Part shown: positions 11,360 through 24,966 of the stretch, piece after piece
Layout of the letters: each line of letters opens with the position of its first letter
Numbering within the stretch: position 1 is the first letter of the stretch
From: Tillus elongatus
Lineage: Eukaryota > Arthropoda > Insecta > Coleoptera > Cleridae
Length of the DNA stretch: 64,000 nt
NCBI GenBank assembly: GCA_964006375.1
Contig: OZ023265.1
Location: forward strand, 8,371,660 to 8,435,659
Reading direction: 5' to 3'
Position numbers and translations under genes: made by a program
Notes under the pieces: generated by a model
The model's database searches: none
What the model was told of the DNA's origin: nothing
Seen by the model: the letters and a program-made list of their open reading frames with translations, nothing else

Positions 11360-12680
11360 TTTTTCCTCAGGGCTCGTCCGCGGCCTTGCCGCCCCGATAG
11401 CACTGCAACCTTTGGTTGATTGTGCATACCCTTAGTCTTACTCCACCCATTCCAAAATCACTGTGCCTTGAACTAGTCTGCACACGATTGGTAGGGTGAA
11501 GTTTTATATTGCTCTGTCTCCGGTCTAGACTGACCGTAGATCAGTTGTCTTTTGCGGTCCAGAGCTTTACACTCGCACAAGATGTGCTGGGCTGATTTCT
11601 CCCCCTCGCCGCAGAGTCTGCATGCGAGGACCCCTTCAAACCGCCCCATTTTATGCAGGTGTTTCTTGACGGCCATGTGTCCCGTCAAGAGACCTGTTGT
11701 GTTTCTGAGCTGTTTTCTGCTAAGATTTAGCAGCTCCACAGCTCTCTTTGAACTGGGTCCGTCAATTATTGACTTCCCATGTCTGAGCCCTGGACAGTTC
11801 GCCCAGTACACCTTGTGTTGGTTTCTGACCCAGGACTTAATGGCTCTCCTGGCAGTGCTCTTTGTCACGCCCAGTGCCGGTTCTGGTCCCATAAATGGTT
11901 CTGCTGACCCTCTCTTCGCGAGACTGTCAGCTTCTTCATTGCCTTTGACCCCCGAGTGACCCGGCACCCAGATGAGGGTCACCTCATTCTGCCCAGCCAG
12001 GTCGCTCGTCTCGTCTCGGCACTCACTCACCAGCCAGGAATTTACCCGTGGGCTACTTAGTGCCTTAAGGGGTGCTTGGCTGTCTGTGGCTATGAGGAGC
12101 CGCTTGTTGGTGTAGCCCCCTCCTCTTGTTCTCCCGCACACAGTGCTGGATATCGTACATTTCGGCCTGAAACACTGTTGCATGGGCTCCGAGGGAAATA
12201 CTATGACTTACCCTCGGTCCTTCCGAGTAAACACCGGCCCCCGTCCCACGCTCCCCGCCGGATCCATCCGTGAACCAGACAAGCGCGTCCCGTGGTATGC
12301 CCGGCGTCTCCTCCCGCCATGCCTCGGTCGGGGATTTCCACTGCAAAGTTGTTTTCCCTACACATTCGCGGGCTTGCGAAGTCTGACCTCATATCAAGCA
12401 TGGGCTCCTTCACGATCTCCTGAATTTTGCAATGGCCCCTGAAGCCTGGGTTGCTCTTCAGTCTGCCAATGTAGGCTAGTCTGTATAGTCCTAGCCCGAC
12501 CTCCCCCATAATAACTAAGTGTGTGTGTATGTGGGGGGGGGGGATCCAGCAACACCTCCATGGCGGCTGTTGGGGTTGAAGACATGGCCCCTGTGATGCC
12601 TAGGCAAGTCATCCTTTGGATCTTGCCTAGTTTTTGTTTGGCACTGGATTTTGTCACCTTAGGCCACCAGACCAGTGCCG
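11360..12680 (-). pseudogene. LINE-B copy B1: RT tail, RNase H and zinc knuckle
   Basis: 5'-truncated non-LTR element. From 12680: the end of the RT thumb (SSAKQKLGKIQRMTCLGIT), then RNase H with LVWFTDGSGGERG (first Asp), VFQAEMYDI (Glu), IATDSQAPL (Asp) and WVPGHSGVKGNEEADSLAKR (His/Asp). A C-terminal CRLCGEGEKSAQHILCEC knuckle follows. Frameshifts near 12200 and 12450 break the frame. The 3' tail is rich in GGGGCGGCAAGGCCGCGGAC and ends CCCTGAGG plus A-run. The same 14 bases, TTTAAAGAGACTTT, flank both sides (11346-11359 and 12681-12694): a target-site duplication from target-primed reverse transcription. RNase H plus knuckle fits the I/LOA/R1 group; the clade is not decided. Confidence 0.9.
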
Positions 12681-12694
12681 TTTAAAGAGACTTT

Positions 12695-12920
12695 ACACTA
12701 TTTACAAATATAGCAAAATTTAGTTCTTTGCCTTCATAGAACATTCAGTTTTGGGCATTTTTCTCAACGGGAGTAAGAACGCAATATTTTTTGCTAATAG
12801 AGACAAAAAATTCTCCAAATGTGCACGTACTAGGACCTCTAAAATCGATCTTCAAGGTCTGTGTAAGTTTAAAGTATTAACTTTACTAATCTGCCGTATA
12901 AAAATAGTGTACAATTATTA
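12695..12920. other. Unannotated AT-rich stretch
   Basis: No supported feature. Confidence 0.3.
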
Positions 12921-12956
12921 TGAAAATTCGCTACTATAACGCACTTGCTGCGTTCC
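12921..12956 (+). repeat. Solo HT terminus
   Basis: TGAAAATTCGCTACTATAAC followed by GCACTTGCTGCGTTCCG matches the GCGTCC end of HT elements. The rest of the element is not recognisable. Confidence 0.65.
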
Positions 12957-13399
12957 GACATTTTCTTTTACCAATTTATCAAGTTAAACAGCACCATGTT
13001 AAAGAGGTTAAAAAGTTATTTAACAAAGAATCTCTCCATAAAATGACCAGATTCTAAGAAAAACGACTTCAAACATTTCATGCTTTAACGCTGCTTTAAA
13101 TTGATTTGAACGATTTACAAAGAATGCTTTGAACACGAAAGCTTGAAGTTGCCTTAGCAAGTTTTGACAGATAATGTTCATGTGAATGTTTCTGTTGTGA
13201 TCATTTGTGTATAATAAGGATCGTCATTAAAACTGATAAAATGAATAATAAAAATAATTATAATCAACGTTTGAGTGCTGAGCTGCGCAAAATCCATTAT
13301 TATTATGGCTTAGCGGCGGGAAATGCGTCAAGAGCAAGACGTTTGTACCGAGATCAATTTCCAAATAGAAGGATCCCACTGTGGCAGTTGTTCAATACT

Positions 13400-13750
13400 T
13401 TTATTATTATTATCATTGTTGTTTATTGGCAAAAATTATACATTATGTTAATATAATAAGTCTTATGCGACTTGTGGTGTATCATATAACATAATTTAGA
13501 AGGTTGAATCCTAAATAGTTTGACAGTCCGACACCAAATTCAATAAACTTCAGATTTTGACGTACCAAACTTAAATTCTTTTTTCTCTTCTATTTTGCAC
13601 CTTCTAACACTTCAACCATCACCTTCATTTACCATACATCTCTGCTATTCCATAATGTCTTTCTAACTGCTATTATTTCCAAGCAACCCATATTTTCACC
13701 AAAATTTTTAAATTTGTAGGAGATAAAAATTACTTTAGTTTGACAAATGT
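13400..13750 (-). mobile_element. Possible LINE 3'-end insertion inside D2
   Basis: The transposase reading stops at 13396 and resumes after about 13750. On the minus strand the insert ends GCCAATAAACAACAATG followed by ATAATAATAAT, a (TAA)n-type LINE tail. No RT coding is visible and the target-site duplication is uncertain. Confidence 0.4.
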
Positions 13751-14257
13751 GAGTCTGCCTCATGTAAGACGAGGCGGTTTAATATCGGTCGCCAGCGAAG
13801 GGCACGAACTGTTGGGGCTGAAGTTCGTGTTTAGGCTGCCTGATGTTAATTGCATCCTAGCAAAATATTTCCAAAAGCCCAGTCCATGAAATTTGGCACG
13901 AACAACTCCTACATCCATTCCACCATCAAAAGGTCCAAGCCCTACTCCCTGCAGATCCGCTTCCACGACTTAATTTTTGTAGGACAATTATGATGGCAAC
14001 AGAAATTTCATTAATTCGATTCTTCTCACGGATGGAGCTGGATTCGCGCATGATTGCGTAATAAATATCCATAATAAACATTAATAGTGTGACGAGAATC
14101 GTCATTTACTGGTGGAACGTGGGTTCCAGAATAAATTTCCTGTAAATGTATGGGCCGGCATCGTGGAAGATCATTTAGTTGGGCCCCCTTTCTTCCTACA
14201 TGGGCTTGATGGTGAGGCTACCTACACTTTTTACAAAATTATCCGCCCGTTTTGTTG

Positions 14258-14992
14258 GAAAACGTTCCTATTGAAGTGCAACGTGAAATGTGGCTACATC
14301 ATGACGGTGCACCGCCTCATTACAGTTAAGTGGTGAGGAAGTACCTCAATGAAATTTTCCCAGCGAGGTGGATAGGGCGCGGTGGATTCATAGATTGGGC
14401 TGCCAGATTGCTCTACTTGAACCCGATCGACTTTTTCCTTTAGGGCTGTTAGGTCACTGGTATAAAGAACGCCTGTGAATAACGTGGAGGAGCTAATGTA
14501 ATGAAAACGTTCCTATTGAAGTGCGACGTGAAATGTGGCCACAGCATGACGGTGCCCCGCCTCATTATAGTTAAGTGGTAAGGAAGTACCTCAATGAAAT
14601 TTTCCCTGCGAGATGGATAGGGCGCGGCAGATTCATAGATTGGGCTGCCAGATTGCTCGACTTGAACCCGATCGAGTTTTTCCTTTAGGGCTGTTAGGTC
14701 ACTGGTATAAAGAACGCCTGTGAATAACGTGGAGGAGCTAATGTTATGAAAACGTTCCTATTGAAGTGCGACGTGAAATGTGGCCACAGCATGACGGTGC
14801 CCCGCCTCATTATAGTTAAGTGGTAAGGATGTACCTCAATGAAATTTTCCCTGCGAGATGGATAGGGCGCGGTAGATTCATAGATTGGGCTGCCAGATTG
14901 CTCGACTTGAACCCGATCGAGTTTTTCCTTTAGGGCTGTTAGGTCACTGGTATAAAGAACGCCTGTGAATAACGTGGAAGAGCTAACGCAAT
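14258..14992. repeat. Three tandem 245-bp units within the D2 transposase
   Basis: Units start at 14258, 14503 and 14748, each beginning GAAAACGTTCCTATTGAAG and ending near CGTGGAGGAGCTAATG. Units 2 and 3 are nearly identical; unit 1 differs more. 245 is not a multiple of 3, so each unit shifts the reading frame. Confidence 0.93.
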
Positions 14993-15395
14993 GAATTATT
15001 GACAGTTTCTTAATAATAAGAGCAACGCAGGGCATATTCTTCACGGTTCGTCGCAACTTTCTGAGAAGAATGAATTTGTGTCGACATGGAAGAACAACAT
15101 TTCAAGAACTTATTGTAAGAGTATGGACGAAATTTATATTTAAAACGTTATACACTTTGCAGTAATTAGCAAAAATGTTACTTAATAATGTAATTAGTGA
15201 ATAAATGTTGTATTGAGTTGAGCTTGTGAAAATGAGCTTAAAGCAGCGTTAAAGCATGAAAATGTTTGCAGTCGTTTTTCTCAGAATCTGTTCATTTTAT
15301 AGTATCCCAACAAGAGATACCTTTTTAAATAATTTTTAATGTTGTTTAACATGGTGATGTCTAAATTCATAAATTGGTGAAAATAAAAAGTTGCG

Positions 15396-16078
15396 GGCCA
15401 TAAACCGAAGGTTAAGGTCAGGTTAGGTTCTTTGGCACTGGAGTATTAGCATGATATTTAGAACATAAATCTACAAGGACACAAGGAAAACATGTGGAAG
15501 AGGTGAAAAAATCAAATCGCTAATAAAAAATTTATCTGAGGAAAACTTTATTTTTTTTGGTGACATCTGTATTGGTCGTCTGAAGCGTTGATTAACTAAC
15601 CGGCCGTTAAATACTTAATCGGGCTTTGTGAAACTGGCACAAGTCTTCTAAAATTACATTTTTCAGCAAAATTATATATCGGATTCCAGGAAGATTGCGT
15701 TGCTGAACACAGTTAAGCAAATATTTCTAAACTTGTAGCAAACAGATGTTCGTTTGTTTACATAAATTTAATTAGAGTAAGTAGATTCTTCGATCTGTTG
15801 GTATTTCCTTGCAAAATCGTGTTCCAATTCTCCGCAATCTCACGATATCGAAATGTACACAATTTAAAGCGGCTTTTGAACAAACTAAAAGATTTTGCGA
15901 AGACTACTTATTCTGAGTTTCTGAGATATATTTTTATTTAATAATTATGAAAGTGGTTTTAGAATAACTAAAACAAAGTTTTTCCAGCGAATACTTATTC
16001 TTTGGTATGTTGCTAAGATAAGCTTTCAGCGAATTTTCATAAACAAAATTCTGGTTATATAGAAGGTAACGACATTTG
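15396..16078. other. Unannotated AT-rich stretch
   Basis: No gene seen. A tiny GGTCAGGTTAGGTT patch at about 15417 resembles telomere pentamers but is too short to mean much. Confidence 0.35.
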
Positions 16079-16079
16079 A

Positions 16080-17564
<1,485 letters not shown>

Positions 17565-17612
17565 CATGCATAGACCTAGCGATATTTTTAATAATAAAGT
17601 TACTAATAAAAA

Positions 17613-19720
17613 AAGGACAAAATATACCTGGAAGTAAGAATCCACTTTGTTGTCACAGCTACATTCAGATACAGGGGGTAAATTACATTGCAGACTATTA
17701 TCCAACTGAACCTGCAATTTAAAACAATTAACTATATGTATTCGTCACTGAATGGATCATGACATCATTTAAAGTTACCAGATAAGACATAAAAAAATAT
17801 TTTGTATTGCACATATATTGACAATTTAAGTCAATAAATGAACTGCCTAACAATCTACAAAGTTATTCAAGTGATATAAATCCCAGAGACAAAACGTTAT
17901 AGACAGACATAAAACAAGTTTAATAAACTGTCTTCGACGAAGTAAAAACTAGTGATCTTTTTTAAGAAATGTGTTTAGTTATAAATTTGATGAAAATTTG
18001 TGAATATATAAGGAAAAATTATGTAAGGACAGGTAAATTTGCTAAATTTGTGAATAAGGAAAGAGTTTGTTAATAATAATAATAATAAGGATGATTAAGG
18101 ATTGATTTTTGTTGATGAAAATATAGAACGGTTAGAAATTTAAACATACAAACAATTTTTGACTAACCTGACTATAAAATCCAATTATTGAATTAATATG
18201 ATCGAAAGGAAATGATTTTCTCTTGATTCATTTGGTGAAATATATGATGCTATTGGACATATCTGAAACAGAAACGGTAATTGGTTGACAAGCAAATTTA
18301 AATAGTAATTAACAAATTTGATTCGTCATATAAAACAAAAACGAGACGAATCTTAATTTCCGTAAGGATGAGGGGATTGTTAAGAAGAAGCCGATCGAGA
18401 CAACAAGCTAGTAGCTTGCAGATGAAGAAAAATGTCCAAAAAAGTTAAATAAATGCGTAAACAATAGTCAAAGTGAAATAAAAAAGTTGTACCTACCAGT
18501 AAACAACTTTAGAAGAACTTCAAGCAAGGATACCAGTACATATATCGTAAATAACAGTGAATAATGAAATATATCAACCCAGGCCACAGTTTCATATCCA
18601 GGTACTCCATCAAAGATGAATAAAAACTGCAGTATAATTCCAAACAAGATTGTAAACATCCATTAATACAATAATATGTCAATTTGAGAAGTAAAGGTCC
18701 TCTATGAAGCAATCTTGCCAAATATAGGAATATAAATCCAATCTATATCAGAAGTACTCTAAAGAACCAAAAGAGGGCGCTACGCAGGAAATCACGTAAG
18801 AAATACAAAACCCTTTCAACCATTTTAAGACTCAATCTCCTAGGTTACCACATTAAGCCAAAGCGAGGTTGCTATGGTGATAGATATAACAAGTGAAAAT
18901 AATTGGATTTATTATGAAAAGTAAAGTCAAATTTTAAGCATCACAATGAAAGTAATAATAATAATCAAAATTTGTAACATCCTTTAACAAAAGCTGTCAT
19001 ATTTTATTTAAAATTAATAAATAGAGTGGATCCCAATTAAGATTTAAAATTTTTAAAGAAAAAGAAAGTAAAAATTAATCAAAGATAAGTTCATAAGAAG
19101 TCTTGAAAATTAGAATAAATGTTTTCAAAGTTTTAAATAGTATATCGTCCATTTTTGTTTCTACCGCTGTCAAAATGCGTCCATTGACTAATCAATCTTA
19201 AAGTAAGTAAATAGGTTCAGCAAATAAAATATAGAGGCTGCAAGTGTGAGAATTTCTGCTTTGAGGAACCCAAATATAAAACATTCTCTATAGAGAAAGG
19301 AGAAACACAACTATAGCTAGCTGTGGTAAAGTAAATAAACCAATAAAATACCAGGTAAATATTTATTATATTAGAAAATCTTTTAACAATACAAATATAA
19401 TCAAAAAATTGGAATATTGAAAGATATACTTTGACATTCAAAAGAAATATGATTTCAGCTATAAAGGCATAAGTAACGGGTGTCCCAAAATAAACAAACA
19501 TTCGTGTATAAATTAAGAAATTTAATTCACTAAAAGTAAAAAAACAAAAGGCGCCTAACATAAATACACAATCGAACAAACATAATATTTACAAACACAT
19601 TTATTCAATATAAAATACACACATAAATATACATTATTAACACTATAAATACATCTAAACTTAGATAAAATACATAATATTCACATATAAATCTTGAAAC
19701 ATAGAGATACAATATAAATA

Positions 19721-19724
<4 letters not shown>
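17613..19724. other. Unannotated AT-rich region
   Basis: About 2.1 kb with no supported gene and no family shared with the rest of the window. It holds only small simple repeats such as (AAT)n at 18075 and GTGTCCCAAAATAAAC at 19479. An open frame on the minus strand at 19217-19579 is Phe/Tyr/Ile-rich, as expected from AT-rich DNA, and matches nothing I know. Confidence 0.4.
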
Positions 19725-19818
<94 letters not shown>

Positions 19819-19905
19819 GACTGACCTTAAATATGGGTTCTACGGGCTCTCTAATTCGCGCTATTTGAAGAAATTATCTCTCACCATGGTAATCTCTTCG
19901 TTAAA
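19725..19905 (-). repeat. HT partial copy H6: (TA)n plus conserved block
   Basis: (TA)n at 19725-19812, then TTGACTGACCTTAAATATGG, GTTCTACGGGCTCTC and AATTCGCGCTATTTGAAG, ending near CTCTTCGTTAAAA. A diverged copy. Confidence 0.7.
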
Positions 19906-21186
19906 AAAACTGGAATGTTTATACTCTTAATTATTTTGGCATAATCGTTATTGGGCCCATAACCTTAAAAGATCTATTGTTTTAGTTTTATATATACAAT
20001 TTTATTATTGTTATTGTTGCGAACACTAAGCTTTGGGTGAATCATGATGAAATATATAGTGAAGGATTTCGGTGAAATTATAATTAATTTGTCCCACACA
20101 TGTTGAAAGAGTTCGGTGAACATATCAAGATGTACGTGATGTAATTCTGAAGTACCATGCCCGGAGACAGTGACGACCAAAGAACGGAAACAATCTTAGA
20201 ATACCACCATTCTTTATTGAAACAATTATTTTTACGTTCCTAGAGGCAAGCATCAGTTTATTTAATTAGTCGATTTGTATTCAGATACAGAAATATAGCT
20301 AGGCGCAAAACGTTTTGCAAGGCATTTGTCTACAGGGCAAATAAAGCTCAAAGTAATATTATATTAGCGATTTTTCTTGTAACTAACAATTGCAAGAACC
20401 AGATAGTAATAATAATTATTATATTTATTATTACCAATTAATTATACAACTTATTGTGTTTGTGATAGAAATTATGCATACAACACTTTTTCCGGACCAG
20501 GATTTTGTTTCACTGACATCTGTGGATTTTAATATTTTTATTTCTTTAATAAATTGGCTGCTGTCTGATTACAGGGGCAGATTTTTGGCCTACAATATTA
20601 TTCTTGAGGGTAAATACACATACAAATCTTAACTGTGTACTATTTCGGGATAGCTGAACTATTTATATTTAAATTTTCAAGATCTTTCCATTAAAATTTT
20701 GAGGATTGCTTGACTAACTGTGATCAAAACATGACAATAACCATGCGGTTTAAAAAATGCTTTAAGGGCACATAAAACAGAGTTGTGACAGACCTATTCA
20801 AAACTGTGGAGATCTTCGATATCAGTATGTTTGAAAGATTTCGGAGCATTTGCTGCACGCCGAATTTTGCGATTTTTAAACAACTGAAGCACCGAATTCG
20901 AAACGCGAAAAACATCACAGAGAAATATGATACAGTTGCAGGCACCCAAATGTGCTCGAATTTCTGTTAGCATCTTGTATTTTATTATTTTTAAGTATGT
21001 TAAACAGGCATTTTAGCGGTGATGGTAAAAATAAATAATTGTAAAACTTAAGTAATGTGAAAAACGAAACATATTGCTGGACATCAAAAGAATTGGATAT
21101 TTGTTGTTTTTGGTTTTCATTTGATGCTATTGACAATCCATGTCTTTTTATCAATATATCATCTAAAATATAGCATGGAAAGGATA
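19906..21186. other. Unannotated AT-rich region
   Basis: No supported coding sequence or repeat. Short ORFs here have no recognisable domains. Confidence 0.35.
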
Positions 21187-21375
21187 AGCACACTTGAAGA
21201 ATCCAAATCAACACATCGCATTTTTTAAACCAAGTTAGCGTCATCATATGATGAATAATTCGTCGAATTCATCCTCTTATGACGCTAACATGGTTGGTGA
21301 AACGATCGTCAAGTTTTTTAATGTGTTGTGGTGATTTAGGTTCTACAAGTGTGCTTGTCAGTGCTCATCACAGGT
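21187..21375. repeat. Palindromic repeat C, copy 1
   Basis: The arm CACACTTGAAGAATCCAAAT ... GTTAGCGTCATC is mirrored by CTTATGACGCTAACATGGTT ... GATTTAGGTTCTACAAGTGT around a centre near 21265. The left arm lacks the segment matching AAACGATCGTCAAG. Related copies lie at 43720-43848 (single arm), 59107-59180 (single arm) and 60925-61150 (palindrome). Confidence 0.8.
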
Positions 21376-21456
21376 TCCAATCTTTACTTAATGGAAATGA
21401 TATTGAATAATATATTGGGAAGTTCCAGTTTACTAACACCTCCATATATTAAAAAC

Positions 21457-22563
21457 TCTGGACGCAGCAAGTGCGTTATCGTAGTGAATTTTCATAAAAA
21501 TGTTTTTATTCCAAATATGTGTGTTTTCTTTTTAAGAAAGCAGGCATCAATTTTGGTTACCAGTATAACCTATATAGTAAAAACAATGTGACATGTTTCA
21601 TAAAAATAACTTTAGTGTGTGAAAATGTACAAAAATTTACAAAAGTAAACTTAAAGTGTTCCCGGAAAAACTCGTTTCTTGGTCAACCTTAGAGGTTAAT
21701 AGCTTTGGGCTATTCAAATATGAAACATTTGATCAAAATTCGCTACCATAACGCACTTGCTGCATCCATAATTTCTTTTCTTACAAACATGCATTATATT
21801 TCGATGGAAAATGCAAAAATGCAATAACATAAGGCATGATTGAATAAAAAAAAAGAAAATTTGTATCACCAACGACTTATGGGCCACCCTGTGATTGTGG
21901 AAATAATTTTTAAGTTGTAGCTCAAGACACCCTATAATTAATATATACAAATTTTTTTCATATCTTGTATAATAACGGATATATTGAGCTTTATTGATTT
22001 TTTACGAAAATTCGACAAAAATTATATACCATTAAACGATAAACTTTATAGCTAAGACTACTGTAAAGCATCAGAGAAAGGGTCTATTTGAAATGAATTT
22101 TATGCAAATATTTTAGTAAAATGAAGGACAATGACTGTTGATACTAAGACTACAGGGTTTGTAAAACATCCTTCTTGAAACATTTGATTTTCATAGCCCG
22201 TATTAGATTCGAGTTATTTGCCTAAATATTGCCGATTTTGACGTTTTAAGTCGCAACTTTGACTTTTTGAGGAAACCCCCAATTTATTTTTCTTTAAATG
22301 CCTATAACTTTTTTGTCTTTTGACCTACATAGCTAAATTTTGGTAGGTAACTTACCTATAGGGACATAAACCCGTGTACCAAATTTGGTTGCCCTTAATT
22401 TGTTAATTACGGAGATATAATTTTTTTTCGAAAGAAAACACAAAATTTTCTGGGAAAACCTAAGCAGATTTTCCTGGCTAACAAACTTATCCAAGCCATT
22501 TGCAAAAGGAATTTATTCACCAAATTTAATCAAAATCGGCCCATTATTTTTTGAGTTATCGGT

Positions 22564-22648
<85 letters not shown>

Positions 22649-22823
22649 CATAAAAAAATTGAAACTGACCCCGGATGTGTATTCTGGGGGGACTAATTAG
22701 CGCTCATTTGAAGAAATTTTTTCAAAATTCAAAAGTCAGGATCTCCTCATTAGTGAATTTTCATAGAAATGATCTGGCTAGGGATCTCCCTATTAGTGAA
22801 TTTTTTCTACGAAAATTCACTAA
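21457..22823 (-). repeat. HT family copy H7, long form with (TA)n
   Basis: Starts TCTGGACGCAGCAAGTGCG. An internal GCTGCATCC end lies at about 21770. The long interior includes CATCAGAGAAAGGGTCTATT, AAATGAAGGACAATGACTG and CCTATAACTTTTTTGTC. (TA)n is at 22567-22646, then the conserved block ACTGACCCCGGATGTG, then two nested hairpin ends. At 22738-22780 the hairpin end carries TTTTCATAGAAATGATCTGGC, a motif normally found beside the opposite GCGTCC end, so this terminus is a recombinant. Confidence 0.88.
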
Positions 22824-22849
22824 TATAGTAGTACGACATGCGTTTGATT

Positions 22850-23405
22850 CTCAACTTTTTGCCAAATTATAAACTTGTCTCTATGCTATTTTTCCTTGTC
22901 GATTGCTTTGGTGGTTTCATTTTGATCAACCCAATATTAAGCTTTAAAAGGAAGTCCGTTATCCTGTTATGCACAATTCTTTCCATGATTTTGGAAAACG
23001 GACTCAAGACCATTACAGATCGGTAGTTTTTCATCGAGAATGGATCATCTTTTTTATATACTGGTACTCCTTTCGCATTTTTCAATTTCGAGGGAAACTG
23101 GCCTAACTTAAGCGAGGTATTCATGATTACCGTTAGATAAGGCGATATCAATTCGGAAAGTTGTTTAATAACAGTGACTGCAATATCATCTAAGCCAGTG
23201 GATCTTTTACTGTTAAGTCTATGAATAACGTTTATTTCAGTGTCCGTCACTGGATAAAAATAAAAACTATGGCGCACCATTATGGAGGTTGAAAACTCAT
23301 TATAGTTAAGAACACCAAAATGAGCAGTCCATTTTTCTTCTACCCCGCAGGCAAAGTACTTTGCAAATGAATTCGATATTAAAGGCTTGTCAGTAATTAT
23401 TTCGT
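22850..23405 (-). pseudogene. LINE RT fragment (fingers/palm start), different family from LINE-A
   Basis: Minus-strand reading from about 23405: NSFAKYFACGVEEKW, then EINVIHRLNSKRSTGLDDIA, KNAKGVPVYKKDDPFSMKNY, and LSPFSKIMERIVHNRITDFL. This is the N-terminal part of a non-LTR RT, before motif A. It stops abruptly 27 bp from the HT copy H7, which may have landed on it. The open frame covers at least 137 codons. The clade cannot be fixed from this part (CR1/Jockey-like). Confidence 0.8.
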
Positions 23406-24489
23406 TATTTATTTTTTATTTTCTTCAATGTACATATGCATATTTTAATCGGAATTACATGAAAAAACATTTTTTTATGTTATATAAATAACTTGGGACA
23501 GAAAGGGTTAAGCAATTAACACTAACAGTAAATTATAAATAAATGGGTACGTTTATATCAATCAAACAGTATTGTACATGAAAGCGAAAGCTAAGCTCAT
23601 TAAAATGAATACTCAAAAGATCTTTTAATTGATTCTCTGAAAAGTAAAACCTCCAACGGGTCCATAGTAACACTTTCATTCATTCATATCCAATGTTAAC
23701 AAGCTGAGAAATAAAAGGCCACCGAATTTATAGTCGTGGATTTACATTTCGTCCAGACATCTGAATTTCTGATCTCTGTTCTACCAGTGGCTCACCGCTG
23801 AAGCAACATTCCACTATATTAAATTTCAGTTAACTGTTTTTTGTATCCGTAATAAAAAAGTTTATAATTTTGTCGAAACCTTATCCTCTTTAGTTTGGAC
23901 TTTAAACAAAAATGTATGTAAGGAGTCGATGTCCAGGGTTTTTAAATTAATTTTTTGAAACAGTGATTCTTTAGGTAGTAGTGACGTTATCTCGTCTACG
24001 CTAATGAACGAATAACGACACTTTCGACAAAAGGATCCAGTCACCTTACATATTATGTAGTTTGTAACAATTTTATCTGATTGTCTGGGCGAACTAGTTC
24101 ACTCTTGCAACAACATGTTTGGGTTTAAATAATTTGTTAACTGATCTTGGGTAAAATAAACAAAACCAAACAGTTCAAAAATATATGTGTTGTCTTAAAA
24201 GGTACTTTAAACCAGTTGGTGTCAGCTTTTTATTTGCTTTCTTATTGTAAATTGTGGAATTTTCGACGCTGGCTTTAAAATAGTTACTAACCCATTACAT
24301 GCCAAATATATTTTTTAATAAACGAAAATATGTTAAAATTTAGGAGAAAATGCTAAAAAAAATAGTGCTGCAAATTGGATCATAACTTCAACATAGCTGT
24401 GATGATTTATTGTCTTCAGAAAGACATTCTCATGGAGTGAATTTAGAGCCGATGGCTTGACCACAAAGAAAATATTTGTATTCCTCTGC
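23406..24489. other. Unannotated stretch
   Basis: No supported gene. A 60-codon minus-strand ORF at 23862-24044 has two Cys but no recognisable domain. Confidence 0.3.
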
Positions 24490-24966
24490 CCATAAACTTT
24501 TGAAACGTTATATTACTCGAGTTTTATTGAAAAGTGTCAATTTTCACCAAATCGCCCCTTATTTATCGCCTACCCGCTGAAGCGATCGTACCCAAAACAA
24601 TTCAAAGTGTTCCTTTGTCGGGTGCTGCTAACTGGATACCAAATTTGAGGATGACATCTCAATTCGTTCGAAAGTTATTGCGTCTGTTAACAGACAGACG
24701 TGCATGAATGAAGTTTTCTATATGTTTTGAGACTTTTTACGCCGTCAGCAAAAAAAAATTCGAAATTTTTGTCAACAATATTCTACCCCCACACATTCAA
24801 CCCCTAATTTAATTTCAGCACAGAATAGCAGATGTTTGATTAAATTAAAAGTTTTCTAATAAAGAGACCCTAAAACGTTATATTACTCGAGTTTTAACGA
24901 AAAAACTTCAATTTTCACCAAATTACCCCCCGTTCATCCGCTACCCGCTAAAGCGATAGCGCTGCC
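24490..24966. repeat. Repeat V, two adjacent copies
   Basis: ACGTTATATTACTCGAGTTT opens copies at about 24506 and 24875. Both continue with CAATTTTCACCAAAT and CGCTGAAGCGAT/CGCTAAAGCGAT. The longer copy also has ACCAAATTTGAGGATGACAT and ACAGACAGACG. A third copy at 56204-56500 follows an HT TA tract directly. Confidence 0.75.

Larger units (their letters stand above)
13205..15105 (+). pseudogene. Family D2 transposase remnant (DUF4817 plus DDE)
   Basis: Pieces in order: N-terminal HTH (RLSAELRKIHYYYGLAAGN, ARRLYRDQFPNRR) ending near 13396; about 350 bp of unrelated DNA; a middle part with KVQALLPADPLPRLNFC-type sequence near 13925-13990; LFTDGAGF carrying the first catalytic Asp near 14026; PVNVWAGIVEDHLVGP near 14143; then the second and third acidic positions (HHDGAPPH, LNPIDFF) inside a 245-bp unit present three times; and a C-terminal FLRRMNLC/HFKNLL segment near 15060-15105. 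Frameshifts and stops are many, so it is non-functional. Assignment to Tc1/mariner-like DUF4817 elements is by motif order. Confidence 0.72.
12965..15395 (+). mobile_element. Family D2 transposon with about 150-bp terminal inverted repeats
   Basis: The left end, 12965-13110 (TACCAATTTATCAAG, CACCATGTTAAAGAGG, AGATTCTAAGAAAAACGAC, CATGCTTTAACGCTGC), is the reverse complement of 15245-15395 with scattered differences. Between them lies a broken DUF4817/DDE transposase. The length of about 2.4 kb is plausible for an autonomous ancestor plus the internal triplication and an insertion. Target-site duplication is not clear. Confidence 0.75.

Noticed and set aside
11552..11959. 135-codon plus-strand ORF and its counterpart at 30996-31424
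   Set aside because: Antisense shadows of LINE-B RNase H and knuckle; the minus-strand frame carries the motifs.
19217..19579. 120-codon minus-strand ORF rich in Phe, Tyr and Ile, resembling a membrane protein
   Set aside because: AT-rich DNA easily gives such frames; no conserved motif, no plausible exon context, no related copy.
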